DNA from: an uncultured Acidilobus sp. JCHS
GTDB taxonomy: Archaea > Thermoproteota > Thermoprotei_A > Sulfolobales > Acidilobaceae
NCBI GenBank assembly: GCA_000495735.1
Contig: AYMD01000008.1
Coordinates: forward strand, 1-64,000
Direction of reading: 5' to 3'
DNA length: 64,000 nt
The translations under genes and the position numbers were made by a program. Of this stretch, positions 7,953-17,300 are shown in pieces. Position 1 is the first letter of the stretch; each line of letters starts with the position of its first letter. A model generated the notes under the pieces. It made no database searches, was not told the origin of the DNA, and was given only the letters and a program-made list of their open reading frames with translations.

Positions 7953-8300
7953 CCCCCTGAGCCTAAGTATGGCCTCAGCTATATCGCCCTTGGCCTCCTC
8001 AAGCGCTCTCCTGGCGGTCTCCAGGTCAACCCCCGCCTGCTCGGCGACGAGCCTTACGTCGTCATCGCTTATCGTCACTTTCGCCTCCTCCTTGACCTCC
8101 CTCTTGACCTCCCTCGGCTCACCCACGACGTATATCATTGTTGGCTGGCCCTTCGCCCTTATTATCATAACCTGAGGGGACCCCACCTCTAGCGTCTTCC
8201 CGTCGGAGGTCTCTATTGAGACCTTTACGGCGTTAAGCTCCTCCGCCTCTATGCCCATCCTCTTGAGGGCCCTTCTCAGCTCCCTTGGGTTCAGTCCCAT
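7944..8300 (-). CDS. nac: Nascent polypeptide-associated complex protein (archaeal NAC)
   Basis: The product is 118 residues from ATG 8300; a TTG one codon earlier is possible. The N-terminal MGLNPRELRRALKRMGI, the NAC beta-barrel core (ELNAVKVSI to PQVMIIRAKGQ) and a C-terminal UBA domain (ISDDDVRLVAEQAGVDLETA) are in the standard order. Archaeal NAC is a homodimer that binds ribosomes and emerging chains. Length and domain order are normal. It is transcribed away from the beta-CASP gene across a short AT-rich region with TTATATAAC near 8341. Confidence 0.93.
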   Translation of the reverse strand: MGLNPRELRRALKRMGIEAEELNAVKVSIETSDGKTLEVGSPQVMIIRAKGQPTMIYVVGEPREVKREVKEEAKVTISDDDVRLVAEQAGVDLETARRALEEAKGDIAEAILRLRGSP

Positions 8301-8396
8301 CAAGGGGCCTCCCTCATGTACTTTACCGTTACGTTTTTAGTTATATAACCTGTTGACTCGCTTCAACCGGTGAAGGCAGAGGAGGAGAACAGGTAG

Positions 8397-9689
8397 TTGA
8401 GCGTAAAGGGTGAGAGCAAGGACGTCAGGGTAAGGGTACTTGGCAGCGGCAGGGAGGTAGGAAGGGCTGCCATAGCAATTGAGCACAGGGAAAGGCTCGT
8501 GCTCCTCGACTACGGCTTTAACTTCGACGAGAACGATCAGCCAATATACCCCCTTCACGTCAGGCCGAAGGACGTGGAGGCATTAGTGCTGACCCACAGC
8601 CACCTGGATCACATAGGGGCCGCGCCCAGCCTTTACATCTCTGTGAAGCCAAGGCTGCTGGGCACCTCGCTGACTTTCGACGTGTCGAGGGTGCTGCTCT
8701 ATGACATGATAAAGCTCAACGGGCCTAACCTGATATTCGACACGAGGACCGTTGACGAAATGCTCGCGGTGGCCGAGAGCGTCGACTATGAGAGGCCTGT
8801 TGAGGCGGGGGACTTCACGCTGACCCTCGCCAACAGCGGCCACATACCGGGCTCGGCCTCGGTGCTGGTCGACGTAGGGGACCACAAGATACTGTACACC
8901 AGCGACATGAACACCATCGAGACCAAGCTGACCCCGTCACACAGGCTCGCCGGCGTCAAGGCCGACACAGTTATAATAGAGTCGACGTACTCGAACGTGA
9001 CCCACCCCGACAGGTCGTTAACTGAGAAGGAGTTCGTCGAGGCGGCCCAGGACGTCGTTAAGAGGGGCGGGAAGGTCCTGGTGCCCGCCTTCAGCGTCGC
9101 GAGGGGCCAGGAGATAATGAGCGTGCTTGAGGAGAGGCAGTTCAGCTGGCCTGTGTGGGTTGACGGCATGATAAGGAACGTGCTTGACCTTTACTTAGCT
9201 CACAGCAGCTTCCTGAGGGACCCCAGGCTCCTGGCGAGGGCCGCCGAGAACCAGAAGGTCGTCAAGGGGTGGAGCGAGAGGAAGCGGGCCCTGAAGGAGC
9301 CTGGTGTGATAATAGCGAGCGCGGGAATGTTAAAGGGAGGGCCAAGCCTCTACTACTACGCCAGGATGGTAGGCAATGAGAGGGACGCGGTCTTCCTCGT
9401 AAGCTACCAGGCCCCCAACACCCCGGGCAGGCTTGCCCTTGAGGAGGGAGTCTTCTTCGACGGCGAGAGGAAGGCGCCCGTTAAGGCGAGGCTCCAGCTC
9501 TTCGACTTCTCAAGTCACACCGACTGGAAGGGCGTTATCCAGACGCTGAGGCAGGTGTCAGGGCTTCAGAGGGTCGTCCTGGTTCACGGCGAGCCTGACG
9601 GACAGGTCCTCCTGGCCAACAGGATAAGGGAGGAGCTGGGCGTGGACGTGATCGTGCCCCAGAACGGCGACGTGATAGAGCTGGGCTGA
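8397..9689 (+). CDS. Beta-CASP metallo-beta-lactamase ribonuclease (aCPSF2/aRNase J-like)
   Basis: The product is 430 residues. The MBL motif HSHLDH is at about 67-72, SGHIPGS and YTSDMNT supply later metal ligands, and beta-CASP motifs follow (VPAFSVARGQE, SAGMLKGGP, FSSHTDW, VHGEP). There is no N-terminal KH domain, which fits the aCPSF2 or aRNase J type and not aCPSF1. Such enzymes degrade or process RNA 5' to 3' or internally. The TTG start follows a GGAGGAG ribosome site 10 bases upstream. Confidence 0.88.
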   Translation: MSVKGESKDVRVRVLGSGREVGRAAIAIEHRERLVLLDYGFNFDENDQPIYPLHVRPKDVEALVLTHSHLDHIGAAPSLYISVKPRLLGTSLTFDVSRVLLYDMIKLNGPNLIFDTRTVDEMLAVAESVDYERPVEAGDFTLTLANSGHIPGSASVLVDVGDHKILYTSDMNTIETKLTPSHRLAGVKADTVIIESTYSNVTHPDRSLTEKEFVEAAQDVVKRGGKVLVPAFSVARGQEIMSVLEERQFSWPVWVDGMIRNVLDLYLAHSSFLRDPRLLARAAENQKVVKGWSERKRALKEPGVIIASAGMLKGGPSLYYYARMVGNERDAVFLVSYQAPNTPGRLALEEGVFFDGERKAPVKARLQLFDFSSHTDWKGVIQTLRQVSGLQRVVLVHGEPDGQVLLANRIREELGVDVIVPQNGDVIELG

Positions 9690-9742
9690 GCTCAACGGCC
9701 CCTCAGGGCCCAACACCTATAATAGGCCTGGCGTCCTCACAG

Positions 9743-9808
9743 GTCCTGATGATGTGTTTGCCGAGTGCTGAGCTCACGCGATGAAGAGAGGGGACACTCT
9801 CTGACGCT
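9743..9808 (+). ncRNA. C/D box sRNA (2'-O-methylation guide)
   Basis: The order is textbook: C box TGATGA (9747-9752), 14-base D' guide, D' box CTGA (9768-9771), 7-base spacer, C' box CGATGA (9779-9784), 16-base D guide, D box CTGA (9801-9804). It lies in the gap between the beta-CASP and phosphatase genes. The D' guide GTTTGCCGAGTG is complementary to CACUCGGCAAAC; ACUCGGCAAA is, from memory, a conserved stretch of archaeal 23S rRNA. The C box has C where R is usual. I did not recognise the D-guide target. Confidence 0.6.
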
Positions 9809-10521
9809 TAAATGAACTCCCTGTTCCTCCTGAGCACCTCCCTCACGAACTCCAGGAACCCTGAGCCCCCGGGCCTTGTCGCGACGAACTTGACGCTGGC
9901 CCTCACCACGTCAGCCGCGTCCGAGGGACAGCCTGAGAAGGCCGCGAGCCTCAGCATGTCAAGGTCGTTCTCGCCGTCGCCTATGGCGGCCACCTCCTCA
10001 GGGCCTAGGCCAAGCAGCTCTATGGCCTTAGCCACGCCGACAGCCTTTCCCCTGCCCGCGTTTATGTGGACGGCGTAGCCGCTCCAGAGGACGCTCATCC
10101 CTCGCCTGCTGGCGGACTCCCTCAGCTCAGCTATGACCATGTCCAGCGACCTCAGGCCCCTCGGCACGTGGAAGGCCACGTCGTGAACCCTGTAGGGGTT
10201 CTGCCAGCTCTCTATGAGTCCCAGCGACTTAGCCTCGTCAACGAGCTCCTGAGGGACCCTCCCCTCACAGACATGTATGACCTGTCCCTCGTGAAATACT
10301 AGGCACCCGTTCTCAGCAACCGCGGGCCCGCTGGCCCCAAGGTACGTCCTCAGGCCCAGCGTGACGGGCAGGCTGTTCCCAGAGACGAGGATGACCTTGA
10401 CCCCTGCCCTCTCGGCCTCCCTTACACCCTTTATCGCGTTAACGCTTAACCTGACGTCGCCCCTCCTCAGGGTCAGCGTACCGTCTATGTCCGCGGCTAT
10501 GGCCCTGAACAGCCCGGCCAC
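9808..10521 (-). CDS. pgp: Phosphoglycolate phosphatase (HAD superfamily)
   Basis: The product is about 237 residues. The HAD motifs are complete: DIDGTLT near the N-terminus (nucleophile and acid/base Asp), VSGNS (motif II), a conserved Lys (GRGKAVG) and GDGENDLDM (motif IV). A type-IIB cap lies between motifs II and III. Length and motif spacing match archaeal phosphoglycolate phosphatase, which removes 2-phosphoglycolate. Sucrose-phosphatase-like relatives look similar, so the substrate is inferred. Start is GTG 10521 or TTG 10524, below a TATA box at about 10537-10545. Confidence 0.85.
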   Translation of the reverse strand: MAGLFRAIAADIDGTLTLRRGDVRLSVNAIKGVREAERAGVKVILVSGNSLPVTLGLRTYLGASGPAVAENGCLVFHEGQVIHVCEGRVPQELVDEAKSLGLIESWQNPYRVHDVAFHVPRGLRSLDMVIAELRESASRRGMSVLWSGYAVHINAGRGKAVGVAKAIELLGLGPEEVAAIGDGENDLDMLRLAAFSGCPSDAADVVRASVKFVATRPGGSGFLEFVREVLRRNREFI

Positions 10522-10587
10522 CAACGACGCTTCTCTTTAAAAGGTTATTAAATCCGTTTGACTATCATTTACTTGGTGATGTAACAA

Positions 10588-12249
10588 ATGAACGAAACAG
10601 TGGAGCTGCTGGCCAGAAAAAAGGTCGTTAGCGACCCTGACTTCGTGCTCTCACAGATCAAGGATGGCGACGTGGTGGCCATATCAGGCTTCAACGAGAT
10701 AACGTCCCCTGACTACCTTATCGAGAGGCTCTACAGGCTCTACGTAAAGACGGGGCACCCCAGGCAGCTCTTCCTGGTAAGCGACACCTTCCCGGGGTCG
10801 CCGGGCAGGGGCCTTGACAGGGTAGCGCAGATGATGTACGAGAGGGGCGACAGGGACTTCATAAGGGGCGTACTGATGGCCTTCTATGGCTGGAGCGAGT
10901 CCCTTCAGAAGATGATAAGGGAGGAGTGGTTCGAGGCCTACGCCTGGAGCATCGGGATACTCGCATACTGGTTCAGGGAGATCGGGAGCGGGAGGCCTGG
11001 CGTCCTTACAAGGGTCGGGGTAGGGACTACCGCTGACCCGCGCCAGGACGGCACGGCGCTGAACGAGACCGCCAAGGGGAGAAGGACTGTTAAGGTTCAC
11101 CTCATTGAGATAGACGGCAAGGAGTACCTCCTGTACACGGCCCCTAAGCCGAGGTTCGCCCTCATAAGGGGCAGCACGGCTGACGAGATAGGGAACCTGT
11201 CGCTTGAGGACGAGGCCGCCTACGGCACCGTGCTCAACATCGCCCAGGCCGTGAAGGCCATGCCCGAGAAGGGAACCGTCGTGGCCCAGGTCCTGAGGGT
11301 TGCCCGCTACGGCTCCCTGAACCCCAAGTCGGTTGTGGTCCCAGGACCCCTCGTTGATTACATAATTGTAGCGCCTCGTGAGTACCACAGGCAGTCACAC
11401 AACTACGACTACGACCCGATAGTGGCTGGCAGGGTCATACCTCCTATGGAGAGACCTACGTCAGAGATGCCGCTCACCGAGAGGAAGGTCGTGGCCAGGA
11501 GGGTAACGCTTGAGCTGGCTAACCTGGTAATTAAGCACGGCAGACCTATAGTGGTCAACCTAGGCGTCGGCATACCCGCCATGGTGGGCGAGGTGGTGGC
11601 TGAGGAGGAGGTAGAGGATCTCATAACGATCACCGTCGAGTCGGGCACGTGGGGCGGCAGGCCCCTCTACGGGCCTGACTTTGGCGTCTCGTTCGGCGCC
11701 TTCGCGGTGATCTCAGTCCCTGACCAGTTCACCATGTACGAGGGAGGCGTCATAGATGCGGCCTCGCTAGGGTTCCTGCAGATCGACGCCCAGGGCAACG
11801 TGAACTCCTTCTACGCTAAGGACAGGATACCAGGGCCTGGAGGCTTCCCAGCCATAGCCTCAGGCGCCCCCGAGATCTACTATGCGGGCCTCTTCACGGC
11901 AGGGAAGGGCGCAAAGTATGAAATAGGGAATGGGAGGCTCAAGATAGTCAGCGACGGTGAAATAGTAAAGTTCGTCAAGAAGGTCGACAAGGTGGGCTGC
12001 TCCTCAAAGGTCATGCTCGAGCAGGGCAAGAGGGTCCTTTACATAACTGAGAGGGCGGTCTTCAGGCTAACGCCCGAGGGCCCTGAGCTCCTAGAGGTGG
12101 CGCCTGGCGTCGACCTAGAGAAGGACGTCCTGGCCAAGATGGAGTTCAGCCCAATCATGAGGAGGGAGCCTGAGCAGATGGACGAGAGGATATTCGGCCA
12201 CAGGCGCATGAACATTAAAAAGGAGCTCCTTAAGGCTATCAGGGCGTAG
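10588..12249 (+). CDS. Acyl-CoA:carboxylate CoA-transferase (family I, fused alpha-beta)
   Basis: The 553 residues carry both halves of a family I CoA-transferase in one chain, like propionate CoA-transferase. The second half has the catalytic Glu in ITVESGTWGG (Glu351) and the glycine-rich NLGVGIP loop. It should swap CoA between an acyl-CoA and a free acid such as acetate or a 3-oxoacid. The gene starts the row leading to lipoate ligase (3-base gap). Which acids are used is not visible. ATG start at 10588, 7 bases after a GGTGAT sequence. Confidence 0.85.
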   Translation: MNETVELLARKKVVSDPDFVLSQIKDGDVVAISGFNEITSPDYLIERLYRLYVKTGHPRQLFLVSDTFPGSPGRGLDRVAQMMYERGDRDFIRGVLMAFYGWSESLQKMIREEWFEAYAWSIGILAYWFREIGSGRPGVLTRVGVGTTADPRQDGTALNETAKGRRTVKVHLIEIDGKEYLLYTAPKPRFALIRGSTADEIGNLSLEDEAAYGTVLNIAQAVKAMPEKGTVVAQVLRVARYGSLNPKSVVVPGPLVDYIIVAPREYHRQSHNYDYDPIVAGRVIPPMERPTSEMPLTERKVVARRVTLELANLVIKHGRPIVVNLGVGIPAMVGEVVAEEEVEDLITITVESGTWGGRPLYGPDFGVSFGAFAVISVPDQFTMYEGGVIDAASLGFLQIDAQGNVNSFYAKDRIPGPGGFPAIASGAPEIYYAGLFTAGKGAKYEIGNGRLKIVSDGEIVKFVKKVDKVGCSSKVMLEQGKRVLYITERAVFRLTPEGPELLEVAPGVDLEKDVLAKMEFSPIMRREPEQMDERIFGHRRMNIKKELLKAIRA

Positions 12250-12251
12250 CC

Positions 12252-12530
12252 TTGTCTGTCTGTGAAGTGAAGGCCAGGAAGGGCCTCATAAGGGTCAAGG
12301 TAGTCATTGACGAGGACAGGATAGTTAATGTCTCAATAACGGGTGACTTCATGGTCCTGCCTGAGGACTCCGTCTTTGAGGCCGAGTCAAGGCTCATAGG
12401 CGTCAGGGCGACAGAGAGCGAGGTCAGGGCCGCCCTCGCCTCGGCGCTCTCGGGGGCCAGCATGACCGGCGTTACAGTTGACGACTTCGTCAACGCCGTC
12501 ATGTGCGCCGTAAGGGGTGAGAAGGGGTGA
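12252..12530 (+). CDS. lplB: Lipoate-protein ligase accessory subunit (C-terminal domain, LplB)
   Basis: The product is 92 residues and matches the small C-terminal domain of lipoate-protein ligases as a separate chain (VCEVKARKGLIRVKVVID to SRLIGVRATESEVRAAL). In Thermoplasma the split LplA and LplB together activate lipoate, and that pairing is repeated here. The TTG start follows the CoA-transferase stop by two bases. Its TGA overlaps the GTG of lplA (GTGA), indicating coupled translation and a 1:1 complex. Confidence 0.82.
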   Translation: MSVCEVKARKGLIRVKVVIDEDRIVNVSITGDFMVLPEDSVFEAESRLIGVRATESEVRAALASALSGASMTGVTVDDFVNAVMCAVRGEKG

Positions 12531-13336
12531 GCCTCCGCGTCGTGACCTTCGAGGAGCCCGAGGACCCCCACTTCAACATGGCCGCAGAGGAGGCCATACC
12601 AAGGGCCAGGGGCTGCGACATAGTTGGCGACACGCTGAGGCTCTGGAGGAACGCCAACGCCGTGATAATAGGCTACTTCCAGAGGGCCGAGGAGGAGGTG
12701 AACCTTGACGTCGCTGAGGCCATGGGGGCGGCCGTAGTGAGGAGGTTCACGGGCGGGGGCGCCGTCTACCATGACCTAGGCAACCTCAACTACGCGCTCT
12801 CACTGTCAGCCTCAGGAAGGCCAGCAAGCCTCGACTACGTCTTCAGCGAGCTGCTGAGGGGGCCCGTCGAGGCCCTCAGGTCGCTCGGCTTCAGCGCCGA
12901 GGTGCAGAACGTAAATGACGTAGTGGTCTCAGGCCGTAAGGTCAGCGGGACGGCCGCGACCATCTCGTGGGGCTCCGTCTTCTTCCACGGCGCGATGTTA
13001 GTCTCGACAGACCTCGCCAGGCTGGCGTCAGTCCTTAAGGTGCCAGCCAAGAAGCTTATAGACAAGGGGGTCTCAAGCGTTAAGTACAGGGTCACGAACC
13101 TCTCCGAGCTCGGCCGCGTCACAGTTGACGACATTGTTGGGCGCCTGGCCGAGTCGTTCTCTAAGCTCCTGGGCTACAACTCCTACAGGCTCTCCCTCCT
13201 GACCCCTGAGGAGCTGGAGATCGCCAACGTCCTCTATAATGAGAAGTACACCAAGAGGGAGTGGAACTACGAGAGGGCGCCCCACAGGGCTTTCGCGAGG
13301 GCTGAGGGCGAGATAGCTCGCGTCTGCAAGAGGTGA
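12527..13336 (+). CDS. lplA: Lipoate-protein ligase A catalytic subunit
   Basis: The product is 269 residues of the biotin/lipoate ligase fold. The signature RRFTGGGAVYHDLGNLNY is at about 71-88, and the catalytic Lys is in SGRKVSGTA (about 138). It adenylates lipoate and attaches it to GcvH or to 2-oxoacid dehydrogenase E2 proteins. The C-terminal accessory domain is encoded by the upstream gene. A gcvT gene 17 kb away suggests that the glycine cleavage H protein is a client. Confidence 0.9.
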   Translation: MSLRVVTFEEPEDPHFNMAAEEAIPRARGCDIVGDTLRLWRNANAVIIGYFQRAEEEVNLDVAEAMGAAVVRRFTGGGAVYHDLGNLNYALSLSASGRPASLDYVFSELLRGPVEALRSLGFSAEVQNVNDVVVSGRKVSGTAATISWGSVFFHGAMLVSTDLARLASVLKVPAKKLIDKGVSSVKYRVTNLSELGRVTVDDIVGRLAESFSKLLGYNSYRLSLLTPEELEIANVLYNEKYTKREWNYERAPHRAFARAEGEIARVCKR

Positions 13337-13421
13337 AGCGGGGCCCTTTAAGGGCGTGAAGCGCGAGCTCTATAGGCTAACATTTATTAAAAACTCCCAC
13401 CCTAGAACTACCGGTGAGAGT

Positions 13422-13838
13422 TTGTCGGCCTGGACGGCCCAGGTAGGTGATGTGGCCCGGAAGGACGTCGCTACCGTTTTTCCTAACCAGACAGTGAAGG
13501 AGGCGGCCGACCTCATGTATAGGACGGGCACGGGCAGCGTCGTGGTGATAACGCCTGAGAGGACAGTGATAGGGATCTTCACCGAGAGGGACCTGACTCG
13601 CGTCGTCGCTGAGGGGCTGCCGCATGAGACCCAGGTTGGGTCGGTCATGACGAGGAACCCCGTCACAGTAAAGTCAACGGAGTCCCTCTCAAAGGCCATA
13701 GAGCTCATGGCCGAGAAGAAGGTAAGGCACCTCCCAGTGGTTGACAGCGAGGGGCGCCTGGTGGGCATAATCACCTCAAGGGACGTCGTAGACCTGACCG
13801 AGAGGTACCTGGCCTCGGCGGGTTACATCACTGAGTGA
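13422..13838 (+). CDS. CBS-domain pair protein
   Basis: The product is about 138 residues consisting of two CBS domains (a Bateman module): VGDVARKDVATVFPNQTV with GIFTERDL, then VGSVMTRNPVTVKS with GIITSRDV. Such stand-alone modules bind adenosyl nucleotides and regulate partners. The TTG start at 13422 follows a GGTGAG site (13412) and a TATA box TTTATTAAAA (13383-13392); the longer reading frame upstream overlaps this promoter and is rejected. The partner is unknown. Confidence 0.85.
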   Translation: MSAWTAQVGDVARKDVATVFPNQTVKEAADLMYRTGTGSVVVITPERTVIGIFTERDLTRVVAEGLPHETQVGSVMTRNPVTVKSTESLSKAIELMAEKKVRHLPVVDSEGRLVGIITSRDVVDLTERYLASAGYITE

Positions 13839-13839
13839 G

Positions 13840-14391
13840 CTAATGCCTTGAGATATCTGCCGTCGCCAGGGCCACGAAGGCGTCTATGAGGATTACGCTG
13901 TAGGCCTCTATCAGGGCGCCTGGTGGCCACCTCACCAGCACGGCTCCCAGGGGGCCGACGACGCCTATGGCAAGCTCTGCCAGGCCCGTTTTGGCCCTGC
14001 CCTTCACGAGAGAGCCGAGCCCCCAGGCGAGGGCCGTCATGTCCATCTGGGCGAAGAACCACTGGGACACGAAGACGTGAGGGTAGGTGCCTTCATGGAA
14101 AACCCCTACGAGGGCCAGGAACAGGCCCGCCACGAACATGAATGAGGCGGCCATGTGTAACAGCTTCTCCTCCGTGATGTAAATTACGTAGCTGCCGAAG
14201 GCAATTATCAACGCCCCCACCGATATCATGCCGTAGTTGTAGACCCAGGGGTCAGTGGCCCTCGGCCCCCCGAGGTCGCTGAAGGGGTTCGCCATTGGCG
14301 AGAACCACCTGTTGATAGCAACGCTCATGGCTATGACTGCCCAGGCCAGGACCGCGGCCGCTATGCCAAGGAACCTAAGAGCCCTTACGCT
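13840..14391 (-). CDS. DUF998-family membrane protein
   Basis: The product is about 183 residues with six predicted membrane helices. The NPFSDLGG loop and VFHEGTYPHVF are typical of DUF998. The start is taken as GTG 14391, overlapping the upstream helicase gene by 17 bases; ATG 14430 would overlap by 56. Function is unknown. A second, diverged DUF998 gene lies at 19896. It converges on the CBS gene with 1 base between stops. Confidence 0.7.
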   Translation of the reverse strand, partial: SVRALRFLGIAAAVLAWAVIAMSVAINRWFSPMANPFSDLGGPRATDPWVYNYGMISVGALIIAFGSYVIYITEEKLLHMAASFMFVAGLFLALVGVFHEGTYPHVFVSQWFFAQMDMTALAWGLGSLVKGRAKTGLAELAIGVVGPLGAVLVRWPPGALIEAYSVILIDAFVALATADISRH

Positions 14392-17300
14392 CACGGGCCT
14401 TTCCGCCGCCTTCGTAGAGGAATGCGACATAATATGGGTAGTCCCTCAGCCTCCTCAGCAGCCTCTCGAGCTCCGCCCTCCTCCTGGCGAGCACTATAAG
14501 GTAGCCCATGTCCATGAGCCTATCAACGTCGCCCTCCCTCAGGTACCTCAGGAACCTCGAGTAGGCCCTGGCGGAGGCCTGCGGCACGCGGCCGTAGAGC
14601 CTGACGTACTTGGCCACGAAGGCCTTGACCAGGGAGTCCGTGGCCGCGAGCGTAACGAAGTCGTAACCGAAGGCCTCCGCCAGCCTGTGGACCTCGTCAA
14701 CTGCTAGGTCAAGGCACTCCTGCAGGGAGCTGCAGGTCCTGACGTCGCCAAGCCTTGGGGCCAGCCTGGGCATGTCGAAGCTCTGGGCCAGCCTGGAGTC
14801 CATCAGCCTCTTTATGACCTCGCTTGCCGCGAAGGGCCCAGCCCTTGACCTGGCCGCCAGGGCCTCCTCTATGACCTCCTTGACCTCGGTCACCTTCTTG
14901 ACCTCGCGCCTTGAGAGCCACAGCGAGGCCGCGAAGGCCTCAGGCGGCAGGACTTCGTCGTCAGGCGCTTCCTCGAGGTAGACTAGGGCCACAGGACCCC
15001 GGTACGCCCAGAGGGCCTCGCACTGACCGCCGTTGGCAGGCCCTAAAGAGGCCTTGTCCTCCCTTATGCAGACGGTCGCCGGCTCCCCCTCATCAGCCCT
15101 TACCATGCAGCCCCCGCCTCGCAGGGGTATATGCCATCCCTCCCCCCTGCAGGCCCCCTTATCGTCAACGAACGTCAGAGGGCCCTCAGCCACCTCATAG
15201 TCAAGGAGCCCTGAGACCCTGAGGACGTCAAGGTGCCTTATGTCAACAGTCCCTGAGCCATCCCTTGACAGCGGCACGGGCACGGGGGACCCCTTTGGGA
15301 AGAGCCTTGACAGGGCCCTGAGCGACCTCAGAAGCGACATAACCTCTGAGGGCCTGACCACGTTATGCCTGGCGAGCCCCAGCAGGAAGTCCACGTCGGA
15401 GGGGTTGTAGAGTACGACGGCCCTTGAGGGCCTGCCGTCCCTGCCCGCCCTGCCTATCTCCTGGTAGAGGTCCTCAACGCTCGCGCTGGGCATAACGTGC
15501 AGGGTCCACCTCACGTTAGGTATGTCAACGCCCATCCCAAAGGCCTTGGTGGCGACCACTATGTTTGGGTCCCTGGCGGAGCCCCTTGAGGCCCTTATCA
15601 CGGCCTCCTCAATTAGTCTCCTCTCCCTGTCGCCTAGCTTCCCGTGGTACCTCGCGACCCTCACGCCGAGCCTTGAGGAGAGGTACCTGGCGACGTAGTC
15701 GGCGTTCAGCCAAGGCGCCTCCCTGCTCTCAACGAACGGCACGAACACTATGCCTATCCATGGGCGTCCAACCCTGTCGGCCCAGCTCGACAGCTCCTTA
15801 ACGAGGTCCTCGACGGCCCTGAGCCTCTCCCTTCCAGCCGGCGCAGGGACGATATCAACCTCTATCTCAGGCCTAAGTGCAGGGGCCCTCAGGACCACTG
15901 GCGCTCCCCTGTAACTTATGCCCTCAAGCCTCCTGTGCGAGAGGTCCACCTTGACCTCCTCAAACCCCTCAAAGCCCAGCGCCCTCAACACGTCACTCAC
16001 GACGTCCTTTGGCGCTGAGGCTGTCAGCGCTATGATGGGGGGCCAGCCGTCCTTCCCCCTCGAGTTCCTGACGGCCTCAGCGAGCCTCAGGTAGCTGGGC
16101 CTGAAGCTGAGGCCCCACCTGGAGACCGCGTGGGCCTCGTCGAGGACCACCAGGGCTAACCCCCTCTCGTTGTCGAGCAGCGGGCTGGCGGCGCCTGAGC
16201 TGGCGGCCTCAGGCGTCACGTAGATGAGGTCCAGGAAGCCCCTCCTGGCCTTCTCTACGTCCTCCTCTCTCCTCTTCTCAGGGACCGTGGAGTCGATGAA
16301 CGACGTGAGGAAGCCCCTCCCCCTAGCGCCCCTTACCTGGTCATGCATCAGCGCTCTGAGGGGACTGACGACAAGGGCTGAGGACCCGAGCCCAGCGTCA
16401 GCGAGCGCCCTCGCGGCGAGCTGGAATATCGCGCTCTTACCGGCCCCCGTGGGCAGTATCACGAACTCAACTGAGGGAGGCCCCCTTACGGCCATCTCGA
16501 AGAGGAGCCTCAAGGAGGTCTCCTGATACGGCCTGAGCCTGGAGCCGCCCCACGAGGACCTGAAGAGCTCCACAGCGTACTCCATGAGGTCATCAGGCGT
16601 TACGTGAACCTCTGACCGACCTGAGGGCACCAGGAACGGCTCCGCCACGGCATCCGCGGGGTCCCAGGCCCTCGTGAGGACGTAGGCGCCAAGCCTCAGG
16701 GCCCTCTCAGCAGCTATGGACTTCAGCTCCTCAAGGTTTGCGTCGGGGTCTAGGGAGGACGACCTGTACCTCTCGGGCATAAGCAGCAGCACTGCTTCGG
16801 CGGCAGCTACGACCCCAGGCCTCTCATAGGCCTCGTCAAGGCTTAAGACCAGGGGGCCTCCCCTGAGCAGCCATGAGTCTAGCTCTTGCCCTGCGCTAAG
16901 GCTTCCACCGCCCCTCGAGAGGACCTTGGCCAAGAGCCGGTTGGGGGTTATGACGAGAAGCCTCCTGCCCTGTGACAACGCTTTGACGGTCCACGCGATG
17001 GACCTCAGGGCCTCCAGGCCCCCCTCAGCCCCAAGGGGTATCGTCTTGACCTTACCCTTGGGCGCCGCGGCCTTCGACGCAAGGCCCTCGTAAGCTCCGT
17101 CACGTGAGGCCTCGCAGGTGACGCCAAGGGACTTGAGCAGCTTGACTTCGTCAGCCGGAGGCCCTGATGAGAGGCACTCCTTGACGGGCCTGACGCAGTC
17201 CACCTCGACCTCATTAACGTCCACGGGCCCTGGGAGACACCTTAGGTCCCACGGCTCGACCTGGTCCCCTGGGGAGGGCGGCTCAGGGTTAACTACAATA

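Noticed and set aside
10684-11388. 234-residue minus-strand frame
   Set aside because: Antisense shadow of the CoA-transferase gene; proline- and arginine-rich composition typical of antisense frames in GC-rich DNA.
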